This document shows positions 1 through 8,498 of a stretch of 64,000 nucleotides of DNA, piece after piece. Both the position numbers and the translations under genes were made by a program. The stretch's first letter is position 1; every line of letters begins with the position of its first letter. The notes below the pieces were generated by a model. The model was not told the DNA's origin. It ran no database searches and saw nothing but the letters and a program-made list of their open reading frames with translations. Origin of the DNA: Dorea formicigenerans (lineage in GTDB: Bacteria > Bacillota > Clostridia > Lachnospirales > Lachnospiraceae); NCBI RefSeq assembly GCF_025150245.1, contig NZ_CP102279.1, forward strand, positions 62,001-126,000, written 5' to 3'.

Positions 1-627
1 TGTGCGGTTGCGCTCAAAAAGAATGGGGAAGCGTACTGGTGGGGTGAGTTTATGTCCGGCGAAGCAAGTAGCATTTACGGGGAAGGAACGCTGATGTACA
101 CCGAACCACACAAGATGCTGGATCAGGCAATTTACGTCACGACCACCAACAGACGTTCAGCAGCGATAACGGTGAATGGTGACCTGTACACCTGGGGCGA
201 TAACACCTATGGCCAGTGTGGATATACCGGTGAGAAAACATTTCTGACAGAGCCGGAAAAGGTCATGGAAAATGTACGAATGGTCTGGTGTGATGAGATT
301 GAGCAGAATGCAATTTGGACAGATCTGGCCAATGTAAACCCGAATGATTACGGTACGACCTGTTATGATGATACATTTATCCTGACAAAGGACGGAAAAA
401 TGTACGCGGCCGGAACTAACATTGGAACTGATTCCAAGCGGAATACTCCATACGGAGAAGGGGAAGACGATGAGCGGTCGGACGAGAATAAATGTACGAC
501 ATATTCCGCAAAATTCCTGCCGATAGAAGTAAAAGAATATGTGCCGGAAAGCAATCCGACAGAAGAGTATACCGGAGAAAAGAAGATTCAGATTGAAGGA
601 ACCGCGGCAGAAGGACTGGCGGAGTAG
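1..627 (+). CDS. RCC1-repeat protein, C-terminal part (5' end outside window)
   Basis: The frame is open from base 1, so the gene begins upstream; 208 codons are visible. It shows RCC1-type blade motifs: a KKNGEAYWWGEF segment at the start, NGDLYTWGDNTYGQCGY in the middle and KDGKMYAAGTNIG later. RCC1 repeats form seven-bladed beta-propellers; in bacteria they usually sit in secreted or surface proteins of unknown ligand. The C-terminus is hydrophilic and ends without a cell-wall sorting signal. The next gene starts 11 bases downstream, so the two may be co-transcribed. The repeat assignment is fairly sure; the function is unknown. Confidence 0.7.
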   Translation, partial: CAVALKKNGEAYWWGEFMSGEASSIYGEGTLMYTEPHKMLDQAIYVTTTNRRSAAITVNGDLYTWGDNTYGQCGYTGEKTFLTEPEKVMENVRMVWCDEIEQNAIWTDLANVNPNDYGTTCYDDTFILTKDGKMYAAGTNIGTDSKRNTPYGEGEDDERSDENKCTTYSAKFLPIEVKEYVPESNPTEEYTGEKKIQIEGTAAEGLAE

Positions 628-638
628 GGGAAGCTGCT

Positions 639-1157
639 ATGAGAAAGAAAATATGTATAGGTCTTTTGGCAGTTCTATTGGGAACAGGATTGGGAGCTAT
701 GCTTGTCAATCACATATGGAAAGAACCAAAACAGGGAGTAGATCTGGGAGCGACACAGATGATTGTAAAAGATTTGACTGTGCAGACTCTGGGGCAGGTT
801 TCTTGCAGTGACTCTGTAAAGGAAAACCTGAGAGAATCAGGAAAAGATATCAAGATTCCGGTTTTGACGGTAGATATAAAAAATCCTACAAAAGACTGGC
901 AGTCATTTACCATTTACAAGGTGAATCTGGAAGTTGGAAAATGGTCTTCAGCAGTGAGCTGGGATTTATTCTCGAAAATGAATGACAACTCAGAGTTAGT
1001 TTGGTCGATACCAGCAGGCAAAACGAAAACAATCGTCATACCATATGTGGCGTACAGACAACTCATGTCTGAAAGTGACTGGGAAAAATTAGATCAGGAT
1101 AATATGAAGCTAAGATTTAGCGTAGTGCAAGGCAGTATTACGGTGAATGTAAAGTAA
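639..1157 (+). CDS. Small membrane-anchored or secreted protein of unknown function
   Basis: 172 residues. The N-terminus has a lysine-rich start followed by a hydrophobic stretch of about 17 residues (ICIGLLAVLLGTGLGAMLV), fitting a signal peptide or a single anchor, with no lipobox cysteine. The rest is soluble and beta-rich (FTIYKVNLEVGKWSSAV, IPAGKTKTIVIPYVAYRQL), like a small immunoglobulin-like extracytoplasmic domain. A purine-rich AGGGGAAG lies 7 bases before the ATG. It follows the RCC1 protein closely, so the two may act together outside the membrane. No family is recognised. Confidence 0.55.
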   Translation: MRKKICIGLLAVLLGTGLGAMLVNHIWKEPKQGVDLGATQMIVKDLTVQTLGQVSCSDSVKENLRESGKDIKIPVLTVDIKNPTKDWQSFTIYKVNLEVGKWSSAVSWDLFSKMNDNSELVWSIPAGKTKTIVIPYVAYRQLMSESDWEKLDQDNMKLRFSVVQGSITVNVK

Positions 1158-1198
1158 AAAGCAATTAATGGTTATAGTTGCTTTCCAGTAGCATTATT
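1150..1198. repeat. 49-bp copy of the 3' end of the YcxB-like gene (matches 2514-2562)
   Basis: The first 46 positions of this stretch match 2514-2559 with three mismatches. At 2514-2562 the sequence encodes the last residues of the YcxB-like gene on the minus strand (NNATVKQL). Here the minus strand still reads NNATGKQL followed by a stop, but the rest of the gene is absent. This looks like the stub of a third YcxB copy, joined directly to the Rpn promoter at 1212. It contains the hairpin AAAGCAATT/AGTTGCTTT (1158-1184), which can end transcription of the gene before it. Confidence 0.6.
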
Positions 1199-1211
1199 TT
1201 AGGAAAATATC

Positions 1212-1240
1212 TCGACATAATATATTAATTGTGGTACAAT
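1212..1240 (+). promoter_or_regulatory. SigA-type promoter of the full-length Rpn gene
   Basis: TCGACA (1212-1217), a 17-base spacer, then TACAAT (1235-1240). The same block recurs at 5262 and 7945 in front of the truncated Rpn copies, which supports it as a functional unit. Confidence 0.7.
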
Positions 1241-1333
1241 TCTTTCAAGCATTATATTTTCAAGATCTTGAAGGTTTGTACCATTTCTAATTTCAATATA
1301 TTTTCTAGGAATTTTCAATGCTTGAATTACCAC
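1231..1333 (+). repeat. Long inverted repeat in the Rpn promoter and leader
   Basis: The left arm GTGGTA..ATTC..CAAGCATT (1231-1253) pairs with AATGCTTGAATTACCAC (1317-1333). The palindrome CAAGATCTTG (1261-1270) lies between the arms. The -10 box is inside the left arm, so as DNA it could extrude and as RNA only the downstream part is made. The truncated Rpn copies keep the left arm and lack the right arm. Confidence 0.55.
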
Positions 1334-1418
1334 AATGAACAAGCAGAAGGGATTCTTAGAAAGCTTAGAAAAAGTCAGGAGGAGAGTCCTTTCGAACACA
1401 GAAGAAGGAGGATACTGA

Positions 1419-2357
1419 ATGACAAAAAGTATGAAAGCAGTAAGGGACAGAAAAACAGATAACAGAAGAATCTCACAAAATATGGAGAAAGCCTTTAAGA
1501 AAATGGCGCAAGTATTTGGATATCCAAATCGCGAGTACAAAGACCGGGTGTTCCGAATGTTGCTGAAGGAACCCAAAGTAGCACTGGAAGTTTACAACGC
1601 TATGAATGGAACTTTGTACGATAATCCAGACGAACTGATTATAACAACGTTGGAAAATGCAGTTTATTTAGGCATGAAGAATGATGTGTCATTTATATTG
1701 GGAACACAGTTGGTTTTATATGAACATCAATCAACGCCGAATCCTAACATGCCATTACGGAATCTGGCATATGTGGCTTGTGTTTATATGGCGTATGTAT
1801 TTGGGGATAATCTGTATGGACGGAAGTTGATTAAGATACCAGAACCGAGATTTGTAGTATTCTATAACGGAACAGACAAGATGCCGGAACAAAGTGTTTT
1901 ACGTTTATCTGATGCTTATGAAAGTAAGTCTGAAGAATTAGATTTAGAGTTGAAGATTCGGTTTGTAAATATAAATCCTGGATATAATGAGGAAATGGTA
2001 GAAAAAAGTCCGACATTATATCAATATGTGAAATTTGTAGATATAGTTCGCAAATATCAGAAGGAAATGCCATTTCCGGAAGCTGTGGAAAAGGCAATTG
2101 ACGAATGTATCAAAAAAGGTATTCTTGCAGAGTTTTTGAGGAAGAATAGAGCAGAGGTGTTAAGAGTGAGCATATTTGAGTATGATGAAGAAGAACATAT
2201 GAGGCAGGAACGAGAAGAAAGCAGGCAGGAAGGTATAGAACAAGTGAATGATTTGTATGATAAATTGCATGACTTAAATCGAGAAGAAGATATTTGGAAA
2301 GCTATAAAAGATGTTGAATACAGAAAGAAATTGCTGGAAGAATTTCACCTTGATTAA
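1419..2357 (+). CDS. Rpn-family PD-(D/E)XK nuclease (recombination-promoting nuclease/putative transposase)
   Basis: 312 residues, ATG preceded by AGAAGGAGG. Residues 80-105 carry the nuclease core: D89 in KNDVSF followed by E102-H-Q104 in LVLYEHQS, the D...ExQ form of the PD-(D/E)XK fold seen in Rpn (YhgA-like) proteins. Members cut DNA and raise recombination; they were once called transposases. The C-terminal part is helical and charged (EEHMRQEREESRQEG), ending FHLD. It is the only intact copy of three in this region; the other two (5315 and 7998) lack residues 1-154 and so the active site. A terminator follows at 2380. The family call is secure; the biological role in this organism is not. 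Confidence 0.85.
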   Translation: MTKSMKAVRDRKTDNRRISQNMEKAFKKMAQVFGYPNREYKDRVFRMLLKEPKVALEVYNAMNGTLYDNPDELIITTLENAVYLGMKNDVSFILGTQLVLYEHQSTPNPNMPLRNLAYVACVYMAYVFGDNLYGRKLIKIPEPRFVVFYNGTDKMPEQSVLRLSDAYESKSEELDLELKIRFVNINPGYNEEMVEKSPTLYQYVKFVDIVRKYQKEMPFPEAVEKAIDECIKKGILAEFLRKNRAEVLRVSIFEYDEEEHMRQEREESRQEGIEQVNDLYDKLHDLNREEDIWKAIKDVEYRKKLLEEFHLD

Positions 2358-2379
2358 AATTTCATAGAGTAAGACATAA

Positions 2380-2425
2380 AGATACTGCTGGAGATGCTAG
2401 AAGTAATTGCCAGTGGTATCTTTTA
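2380..2425 (+). terminator. Terminator of the full-length Rpn gene
   Basis: AGATACTGCTGG (2380-2391) and CCAGTGGTATCT (2410-2421) form an imperfect stem, followed by TTTT. The equivalent position in the next unit (5816-5853) has a perfect stem with matched changes. Confidence 0.6.
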
Positions 2426-2535
2426 ATATTGAAAAATATACGAGATATATCATGATTGATACCAACTATGTCAAAAACACCAATGAATTAAGAAAAAATG
2501 CTATTATGAAACATAAAGTAAAAAGCAACTAATGG

Positions 2536-3087
2536 TTATAGTTGCTTTACAGTAGCGTTATTAAAAATGGATTTGTCTTTTATAAAGTTATAAAAATCAA
2601 ATTGATTACCAAAGACAAAGGATTTTTTCATAACAGGTATTATATAAGTTCTGTCTAATTTTAGACTGAGACAATAGAGAGAAGAAGTTATCGTAATAGA
2701 AATAATATTTGCGTAGGAGTAGGTAGCGGTGGAAGTAAGCTGATCATTACTATATACCTGAACTTGAAATGAATCTTTATAAAAAGATATCCTTTCAAAA
2801 CCGGTTTCTTTAAAAAATTTGGTGCCGGCTTTTAATGCAGAACGGGCGCGCAGCCATGGTTCCATAAAGAAACATACGAAATATAAACAACCCGCGGGTA
2901 ACGGAATAAGCCATGAGAAATCACGAAATCCGGACATTCCCCAAAGAACAAGAAAGAATATCATAATAAGGATTATGACAGGTGTAAATATAAGAAAATT
3001 TCGAGAGGGCTTTTTTCGTAAAATAGGTACCATTTCATAATAGCTTTTATTATCGAATTTACATTCTGTTACAAAAAGTGGTTCCAT
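2536..3087 (-). CDS. YcxB-like membrane protein (copy A)
   Basis: 183 residues if translation starts at the ATG opposite 3087, which has GGAGG 8 bases upstream; an ATG 15 bases earlier overlaps that ribosome site and is less likely. Start MEPLFVTECKFDNKSYYEM, then two hydrophobic segments (about residues 30-75: NFLIFTPVIILIMIFFLVLW and WLIPLPAGCLYFVCFFM), then a soluble domain with the FKETGFERISFYKDSFQV and YSYANIISITIT pattern of the YcxB C-terminal domain. YcxB proteins have no established function. It is divergent from the LytTR regulator at 3195. A second copy lies at 5951 and a 3' stub at 1150. Confidence 0.65.
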   Translation of the reverse strand: MEPLFVTECKFDNKSYYEMVPILRKKPSRNFLIFTPVIILIMIFFLVLWGMSGFRDFSWLIPLPAGCLYFVCFFMEPWLRARSALKAGTKFFKETGFERISFYKDSFQVQVYSNDQLTSTATYSYANIISITITSSLYCLSLKLDRTYIIPVMKKSFVFGNQFDFYNFIKDKSIFNNATVKQL

Positions 3088-3194
3088 AAACATATCCTCC
3101 ATAAATAGCGTTATGTTATGATAGCATAATTTTATGTCTGGAGGAAGCAGATTGGCACAGATGGTATGTTTTTGGATATAGAAGGGAAGAAATT

Positions 3195-3902
3195 ATGTTA
3201 CATATATCAATTTGTGATGATGAGAGAATTGCTGTGGAAAAGATGCAGCGAATTGTGGAAAATGTGTTGGAGCAGGAGCATTTACTGGTAAAACTTGAGA
3301 CTTTTGAAAATGGGGAAGAGTTTCTGAAGCAGTATGTCATCAGGGACGATGAACTGGTGATACTGGATCTTGATATGCCGGTAAAAAATGGAATTGATGT
3401 CTTACAGGAGCTTGAAAAAATTCAGAGAAATGAAGTCGTGATTCTAGTCACAGCGTATGATAATCTGGCACTGAAGACTTTTTCTTATGGGCCATTTCAG
3501 ATTGTCAGAAAAGAGCAGATGGAAGAGGATTTGCCGAAGGCGATAGGCAGATTTCTGAATATACGAAAAAGAAATCAGGAGGAATTGGAATTTCGGATAA
3601 AGGGAGAACTAATTCATGTGAAACTGGAGGATATTGTATATTTTGAAAAATATAAACATCAGGTTTATGTGCATTTGGCGGATCAGACGGTTCTTACCGT
3701 TCGGGAAAATATGCAAGATTTTGAGAAAGAACTGGCGGGAAAAGGATTTGTCAGAACACATGCGGCATATATAGTTGCGCTCAGGTACTGCCGGAAATTT
3801 GAAAAAAACGATATCGTGCTGGAAGGTGATGTGAAAGTTCCGGTGAGCCGAGAGCGCAGACAGATGGCAAAAGAGCAATTTATGATAAGCAGGAGAAGGT
3901 AG
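3195..3902 (+). CDS. LytTR-family response regulator (AgrA-like)
   Basis: 235 residues. Residues 1-115 form a receiver: the acidic pair DDE at 8-10, the likely phosphorylated D58 in VILDLDMPVKNG, and the conserved VTAYD. Residues 130-230 form a LytTR DNA-binding domain (LEDIVYFEKYKHQVYVH, FVRTHAAYIVALRYCRKF). Such regulators bind paired direct repeats upstream of targets. The stop codon directly abuts the ATG of the kinase at 3903, so the pair is co-transcribed and probably translationally coupled. It is the only response regulator in the array although there are two kinases. Confidence 0.88.
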   Translation: MLHISICDDERIAVEKMQRIVENVLEQEHLLVKLETFENGEEFLKQYVIRDDELVILDLDMPVKNGIDVLQELEKIQRNEVVILVTAYDNLALKTFSYGPFQIVRKEQMEEDLPKAIGRFLNIRKRNQEELEFRIKGELIHVKLEDIVYFEKYKHQVYVHLADQTVLTVRENMQDFEKELAGKGFVRTHAAYIVALRYCRKFEKNDIVLEGDVKVPVSRERRQMAKEQFMISRRR

Positions 3903-5210
3903 ATGGATATAGCAAATTTTATAATTGGACAACTGGTGGGATTGGCAGAACCATTATTAGTTCTAGGATTTATCATAAAATGTCTTGGCTGGAAGGAGTC
4001 TATAAAACATCAAAAGAGAATTTATATAGGAGCGAGTTTATTTGTTTTTCTGGTAGCGCAGGGTAATGGGAGATTTCCTGGAAGCTATGTCATAATTATT
4101 GCAATTGACGTTGGACTGCTATGCATATTTAGTCTTCTGTTTTTAACTAAAAATTCTGTAATGAAGATTATGATATGTATTTTGGCAGAAGTGATAAATC
4201 TTATATGTCCACTAATTGTTATGCAGGTGACATCGTATATTATAAATACATCAATTTTTGATTTCCTTCAAAATGAAGGGTCAATATTTGCAGCAGGTGC
4301 AATTGTGTCGAAGATTCTGTTATGGCTGGTATACAAGGGACTATATTCTTCTTTCCAGTATTTAGTACTCTATTTTCCAAAAGAGCAGATTATTCTTACA
4401 ATTGTGCTGGTTGGCTTTGCGGTAATCAGTGAGAATTGTATCTTTCTGGCGGTTTCACAGAAGGGAGTCAGTCATTATACAGTTATCTTGCTTCTGATTG
4501 TTTCTTTTGGAATCATTGCTTTGTGTGGGTATGTTATTTATATGATGATTACGATTAGTAAGAAAAGTGAGAAAATGCAATTGTACAAACTGATAGAGTT
4601 AAAAAGTCAGGAGCAGGAGCGGCAATTGGAAGAGTGGAAACATTCGGAAGAAAGTATACGGAAGTTTCGACATGATTATAAGAATCACTGTATGAATATG
4701 GAGCATTTGCTTGAAGAAGGCGAGTATGAAAGTCTAGGTAAGTATTTAAAGCAGTTCGCGATGGGAGAACTGGGAGAGGTCAGATCAATTTATTCAGACA
4801 GCCCGATTATAAATGCAATATTTCATAATAAAATGTCCGTGTGTAAAGAAAAAGGGATTGATATTTCCTGTGATATTACAGGAAGCGTGAAATGTCTTGA
4901 TGATATGGGCGTTGGAAGTATTTTATTTAATCTGCTGGACAATGCAATCGAGGCATGCGAGAAAAATAAAAAAGAGAAGCGAATCATTTGCCGGATTGCC
5001 AGAGAAGCGGACGAGGTAAATATATTTGTAGAAAATAGTATCGAGCAGTTGGTGCTGGCAGAAAACCAGTCACTTGAAACTACAAAGGACAAGAAAGACC
5101 AGCACGGCATGGGACATTTGATTGTAGAAGAACAAGTGAAAAGACTAGGTGGTATGGTGGAATATTACGAGGACGAGATGTTCTGTGCGCATGTGTATTT
5201 ACCGATGTAG
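3903..5210 (+). CDS. GHKL-type sensor histidine kinase (AgrC-like), copy A
   Basis: 435 residues. The N-terminal 215 residues hold six or so hydrophobic segments, as in AgrC-type peptide sensors. The transmitter has the phospho-accepting H257 in KFRHDYKNH, then the N-box NLLDNAIEAC and the HGMGHLIVEEQVKRLGG segment of the GHKL ATPase. The ribosome site AGGAGAAGG overlaps the end of the regulator. It should phosphorylate the LytTR protein at 3195. No AgrD-like peptide or AgrB gene is seen nearby, so the signal is unknown. The cytoplasmic half is almost identical to the kinase at 6595, while the membrane half differs clearly. Confidence 0.87.
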   Translation: MDIANFIIGQLVGLAEPLLVLGFIIKCLGWKESIKHQKRIYIGASLFVFLVAQGNGRFPGSYVIIIAIDVGLLCIFSLLFLTKNSVMKIMICILAEVINLICPLIVMQVTSYIINTSIFDFLQNEGSIFAAGAIVSKILLWLVYKGLYSSFQYLVLYFPKEQIILTIVLVGFAVISENCIFLAVSQKGVSHYTVILLLIVSFGIIALCGYVIYMMITISKKSEKMQLYKLIELKSQEQERQLEEWKHSEESIRKFRHDYKNHCMNMEHLLEEGEYESLGKYLKQFAMGELGEVRSIYSDSPIINAIFHNKMSVCKEKGIDISCDITGSVKCLDDMGVGSILFNLLDNAIEACEKNKKEKRIICRIAREADEVNIFVENSIEQLVLAENQSLETTKDKKDQHGMGHLIVEEQVKRLGGMVEYYEDEMFCAHVYLPM

Positions 5211-5261
5211 AGGAAAGAAATTCAGAGACAAATCTGACTATATTAATTTTAGAAAAACATC

Positions 5262-5290
5262 TCGACATAATATATTAATTGTGGTACAAT
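5262..5290 (+). promoter_or_regulatory. Promoter copy in front of truncated Rpn (unit 2)
   Basis: TCGACA (5262-5267), 17 bases, TACAAT (5285-5290); same block as 1212-1240. The coding remnant begins only 25 bases after the -10. Confidence 0.6.
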
Positions 5291-5314
5291 CCTTTCAAGC
5301 ATTATATTTCCAAG

Positions 5315-5791
5315 ATGCCGGAACAAAGTGTTTTACGTTTATCTGATGCTTATGAAAGAAAGTCTGAAGAACTGGATTTGGAACTGAGGATTCGATTCAT
5401 AAATATAAATCCTGGATATAATGAGGAAATAGTAGAAAAAAGTCCGACATTATATCAATATGTGAAATTTGTAGATATAGTTCGAAAATATCAGCAGGAA
5501 ATGCCATTTCCGGAGGCGGTGGAAAAGGCAATTGACGAATGTATCAAAAAGGGTATTCTTGCGGAGTTTTTAAGGAAGAACAGAGCAGAGGTGTTAAGAG
5601 TGAGCATATTTGAGTATGATGAAGAAGAACATATGAGGCAGGAACGAGAAGAAAGCAGGCAGGAAGGTATTGAACAAGTCAATGATTTGTATGATAAGCT
5701 ATTCGAACTTGGAAGAAGTGAAGATGTTAAGAGGGCGGTTAAAGATGCTAAATATAGAGAAAAATTGTTAGGGGAGTTTCACATTGATTAA
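5315..5791 (+). pseudogene. Truncated Rpn nuclease (copy 2), lacking the catalytic half
   Basis: The sequence from ATGCCGGAAC onward matches residues 155-312 of the full gene at 1419 almost word for word (MPEQSVLRLSDAY ... RQEREESRQEG). The promoter is fused straight to this internal point. The catalytic D89 and E102-x-Q104 are gone, and no ribosome site precedes the ATG. The last 25 residues differ somewhat (LFELGRSEDVKRAVKDAKYREK). It could at most give a 158-residue C-terminal fragment; most likely it is a decaying copy. Confidence 0.75.
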
Positions 5792-5815
5792 AAATTTATA
5801 GAATAAGACACTAGG

Positions 5816-5857
5816 ATACCGCTGGAGTTGCTGATAGTAATTGCCAGCGGTATTTTG
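5816..5857 (+). terminator. Terminator after truncated Rpn (copy 2)
   Basis: Perfect 10-bp stem ATACCGCTGG (5816-5825) / CCAGCGGTAT (5844-5853), then TTT. Homologous to 2380-2425. Confidence 0.65.
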
Positions 5858-5950
5858 TACAATGAGGGAAATGTGCGAAATATATTATAAATGTTACTAG
5901 TTATGCCAAAAGCAACAATGAATTAGGAAAAAATGTTATAAATGAAAAGA

Positions 5951-6475
5951 TTACAGCAAATATTTGTCTTTTAAAAATGCGTGAAAATCTTCTTTGTTAC
6001 CTTTGACAAAGGAGTCTTTCATAATTGGCATCAGATATTTTTGCTTGCCTATTTTTAGAAAAAAGCAGTAAAAGAAATGGGTTTCTGTAACGGAACGAAA
6101 AGTGGAATAGGGATAAATTGCGGAAGATTCTACTTTTCCGTCAGAAATCTGAAGTTTAAGCTCATCATCAAAAAAAGCAGCCTGAAGGTTACCCTGTTCG
6201 GAGAAACAATTTTTGTAAGATTTGAAAAACATTCGAATTCTTAATCGAGGTTCGAATATATGGCATAGTGCAAAAAAAGCAGCTACGGATAACAGAAATA
6301 TTCCAGAACCGTCAAAGAGACCATTTTCATGAGGAAAACAAAAAAAGAATACGATAAAAAGTGGGACAGCAAAAGTAGCTGTACTAGATAGCACAGAATT
6401 TTTACGAAAAAGTGGTATTAATTCATATATTGTTTTTTTGTCGTATTTCCATTCTGCTACAAAAAGTGGTTCCAT
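5951..6475 (-). CDS. YcxB-like membrane protein (copy B)
   Basis: 174 residues from the ATG opposite 6475, which is preceded by AGGAGG 9 bases upstream; the longer reading (to 6550) has no ribosome site. It starts MEPLFVAEWKYDKKTIYEL, like copy A, has two hydrophobic segments (TATFAVPLFIVFFFCF and GSGIFLLSVAAFFALCHIF) and a similar C-terminal domain ending in KGNKEDFHAFLKDKYLL. It has diverged much further from copy A than the kinases have from each other in their cytoplasmic halves. In this unit it faces the kinase directly, because the regulator gene is missing. Confidence 0.62.
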   Translation of the reverse strand: MEPLFVAEWKYDKKTIYELIPLFRKNSVLSSTATFAVPLFIVFFFCFPHENGLFDGSGIFLLSVAAFFALCHIFEPRLRIRMFFKSYKNCFSEQGNLQAAFFDDELKLQISDGKVESSAIYPYSTFRSVTETHFFYCFFLKIGKQKYLMPIMKDSFVKGNKEDFHAFLKDKYLL

Positions 6476-6594
6476 AATCAGATTCCTCCTAAAATGCTTT
6501 TGAGTATAATAACATAATTTTATATCTTGGGGAAGTAAGCGGGAATACATGGCATGTTTTTGCGTATAAAAGGAAAGAGAGGGGTTTGAAAAAT

Positions 6595-7896
6595 ATGATA
6601 AATTTTATAATTGGACAACTGGTGGGATTGGTAGAGCCATTTTTGGCGATTGATTTTATAATAAAATGTCTTGACTGGAAAGAACAGGTGAAGCATCGAA
6701 AGCAGTTATATATAGGTGTTTGTATGGTATGGTTTATAGTTGCACAGGGAAACGGAAGATTTGCAGGAAGTTATACGATTATTGCGGCATTTGATATGTG
6801 TCTGGCATATTTGTTCAGCTGCCTGTTTTTAAGAAAGACAGCAGGCGTGAAACTTATGATTTGTATTTTAGAGGAAGTTATAAGTAATATTTGTATATTA
6901 AGTGTTATGCAATTGACAACGTATATTATTAATACGTCTATTTTTGATTTCCTTGAAAATGAAGGAATGATTTTTCAAATAGGGGCAATTGTATCTAAAA
7001 TTGTAGTATGGCTTGTATATAAAGGTGTGTATACTTATTTTAGATACATGGCAATACATTTTCCGAAAGAGCAAATTGTTCTTACTAATGTGATGATTGG
7101 CTTTACGGCAGTCAGTGTGATATGTATTTTTCTGGCGGTTTCACAAAAAGGTGTCAGTCATTATACAGTTGTCTTGCTTCTGATTGTTTCTTTAGGAATC
7201 ATTGCTTTATGCGGTTATGTTATCTATATGATGATAACAATTAGTAAGAAGAATGAAAAAATGCAATTGTACCAACTGATAGAGTTAAAAAGCCAGGAGC
7301 AGGAGCGGCAACTGGAGGAATGGAAGCATTCGGAAGAGAATATACGGAAGTTTCGACATGATTATAAGAATCACTGCATGAATATGGAGCATTTGCTTGA
7401 AGAAGGTGAATATGAAAGTCTGGGTAAGTATTTAAAACAGTTTGTGGCAGAAGAACTGGGAGAGGTCAGATCAATTTATTCGGACAGCCCGATTATAAAT
7501 GCAGTATTCCATAATAAGATATCTATATGTAAAGAAAAAGGGATTGATATTTCATGCGATATTACAGGAAGTGTGAAATGCCTTGATAATCTGATCGTTG
7601 GGAGTATTTTATTTAATCTGCTGGACAATGCAATCGAGGCATGCGAGAAAAATCAAAAAGAGAAGAGAATTATTTGTCGGATTGCCAGAGAAGCGGACGA
7701 AGTAAATATATTTGTAGAAAATAGCATTGAGCAGTCGGTGCTGGCAGAAAACCAGTTACTTGAAACTACAAAGGACAAGAAAGACCAGCACGGCATGGGA
7801 CATTTGATTGTAGAAGAACAAGTGAAAAGACTGGGCGGCATGGTGGAATATTACGAGGACGAGATGTTCTGTGCACATGTGTATCTGCCGGTGTAG
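6595..7896 (+). CDS. GHKL-type sensor histidine kinase (AgrC-like), copy B, orphan
   Basis: 433 residues from the ATG at 6595 (AGAGAGGGG 10 bases upstream); a TTG at 6586 with AGGAAAGAG upstream would add three residues and cannot be ruled out. It has the same domain order as the copy at 3903: hydrophobic sensor half, KFRHDYKNH phospho-site, NLLDNAIEAC N-box, and HGMGHLIVEEQ. From about residue 180 on, the two kinases are nearly identical, whereas the first 175 residues have many substitutions. No response regulator is next to it; it may feed the regulator at 3195. This would give two sensors on one regulator, which is inference. Confidence 0.82.
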   Translation: MINFIIGQLVGLVEPFLAIDFIIKCLDWKEQVKHRKQLYIGVCMVWFIVAQGNGRFAGSYTIIAAFDMCLAYLFSCLFLRKTAGVKLMICILEEVISNICILSVMQLTTYIINTSIFDFLENEGMIFQIGAIVSKIVVWLVYKGVYTYFRYMAIHFPKEQIVLTNVMIGFTAVSVICIFLAVSQKGVSHYTVVLLLIVSLGIIALCGYVIYMMITISKKNEKMQLYQLIELKSQEQERQLEEWKHSEENIRKFRHDYKNHCMNMEHLLEEGEYESLGKYLKQFVAEELGEVRSIYSDSPIINAVFHNKISICKEKGIDISCDITGSVKCLDNLIVGSILFNLLDNAIEACEKNQKEKRIICRIAREADEVNIFVENSIEQSVLAENQLLETTKDKKDQHGMGHLIVEEQVKRLGGMVEYYEDEMFCAHVYLPV

Positions 7897-7944
7897 AGGA
7901 AAATTCAGAGACAATTATGACTATATTAATTTTAGAAAAATATC

Positions 7945-7973
7945 TCGACATAATATATTAATTATGGTACAAT
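7945..7973 (+). promoter_or_regulatory. Promoter copy in front of truncated Rpn (unit 3)
   Basis: TCGACA (7945-7950), 17 bases, TACAAT (7968-7973), matching 1212-1240 and 5262-5290. Confidence 0.6.
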
Positions 7974-7997
7974 CCTTTCAAGCACTATATTTCCAAG

Positions 7998-8486
7998 ATG
8001 ACGGAACAAAGTGTTTTACGGTTATCTGATGCTTATGAAAGTAAGTCGGAAGAACTGGATTTGGAATTGAGGATCCGATTCATAAATATAAATCCTGGAT
8101 ACAATGAGAAAATGGTAGAAAAAAGTCCGACATTATATCAATATGTGAAATTTGTAGATATAGTCCGCAAATATCAGCAGGAAATGTCATTCCCGGAAGC
8201 TGTGGAAAAGGCAATTGACGAATGTATCAAAAATGGTATTCTTGCGGAGTTTTTAAGGAAGAACAGAGCTGAGGTGTTAAGGGTGAGCATATTTGAGTAT
8301 GATGAAGAAGAACATATGAGGCAGGAACGAGAAGAAAGCAGGCAGGAAGGCTTTGAAGAAGGCGAAGAGAGAATTAATGATTTGTATGACAAATTACATG
8401 AATTAAATCGAGAAGAAGATATTTGGAAAGCTATAAAAGATGTTGAACACAGAAAGAAATTGCTGGAAGAATTTCATCTTGATTAA
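7998..8486 (+). pseudogene. Truncated Rpn nuclease (copy 3), lacking the catalytic half
   Basis: Same fusion point as copy 2: promoter, then ATG at the position of residue 155 of the full gene. 162 codons remain, ending HRKKLLEEFHLD like the full gene, with a five-residue insertion (EEGEER) near RQEG. There is no ribosome site in front of the ATG and no nuclease motif. Copies 2 and 3 share the deletion joint, so the deletion came before the duplication. Probably non-functional. Confidence 0.75.
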
Positions 8487-8498
8487 AAATTTTACAAG

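Noticed and set aside
1419-2357. Insertion-sequence transposase
   Set aside because: The protein is often labelled transposase, but the motifs are those of the Rpn PD-(D/E)XK nucleases, and no transposon ends or target duplication are evident.
3103-3194. AgrD-like peptide gene near the AgrC-like kinases
   Set aside because: The gaps at 3103-3194 and 6476-6594 contain no short frame with a cysteine-containing autoinducer pattern, and no agrB is present.
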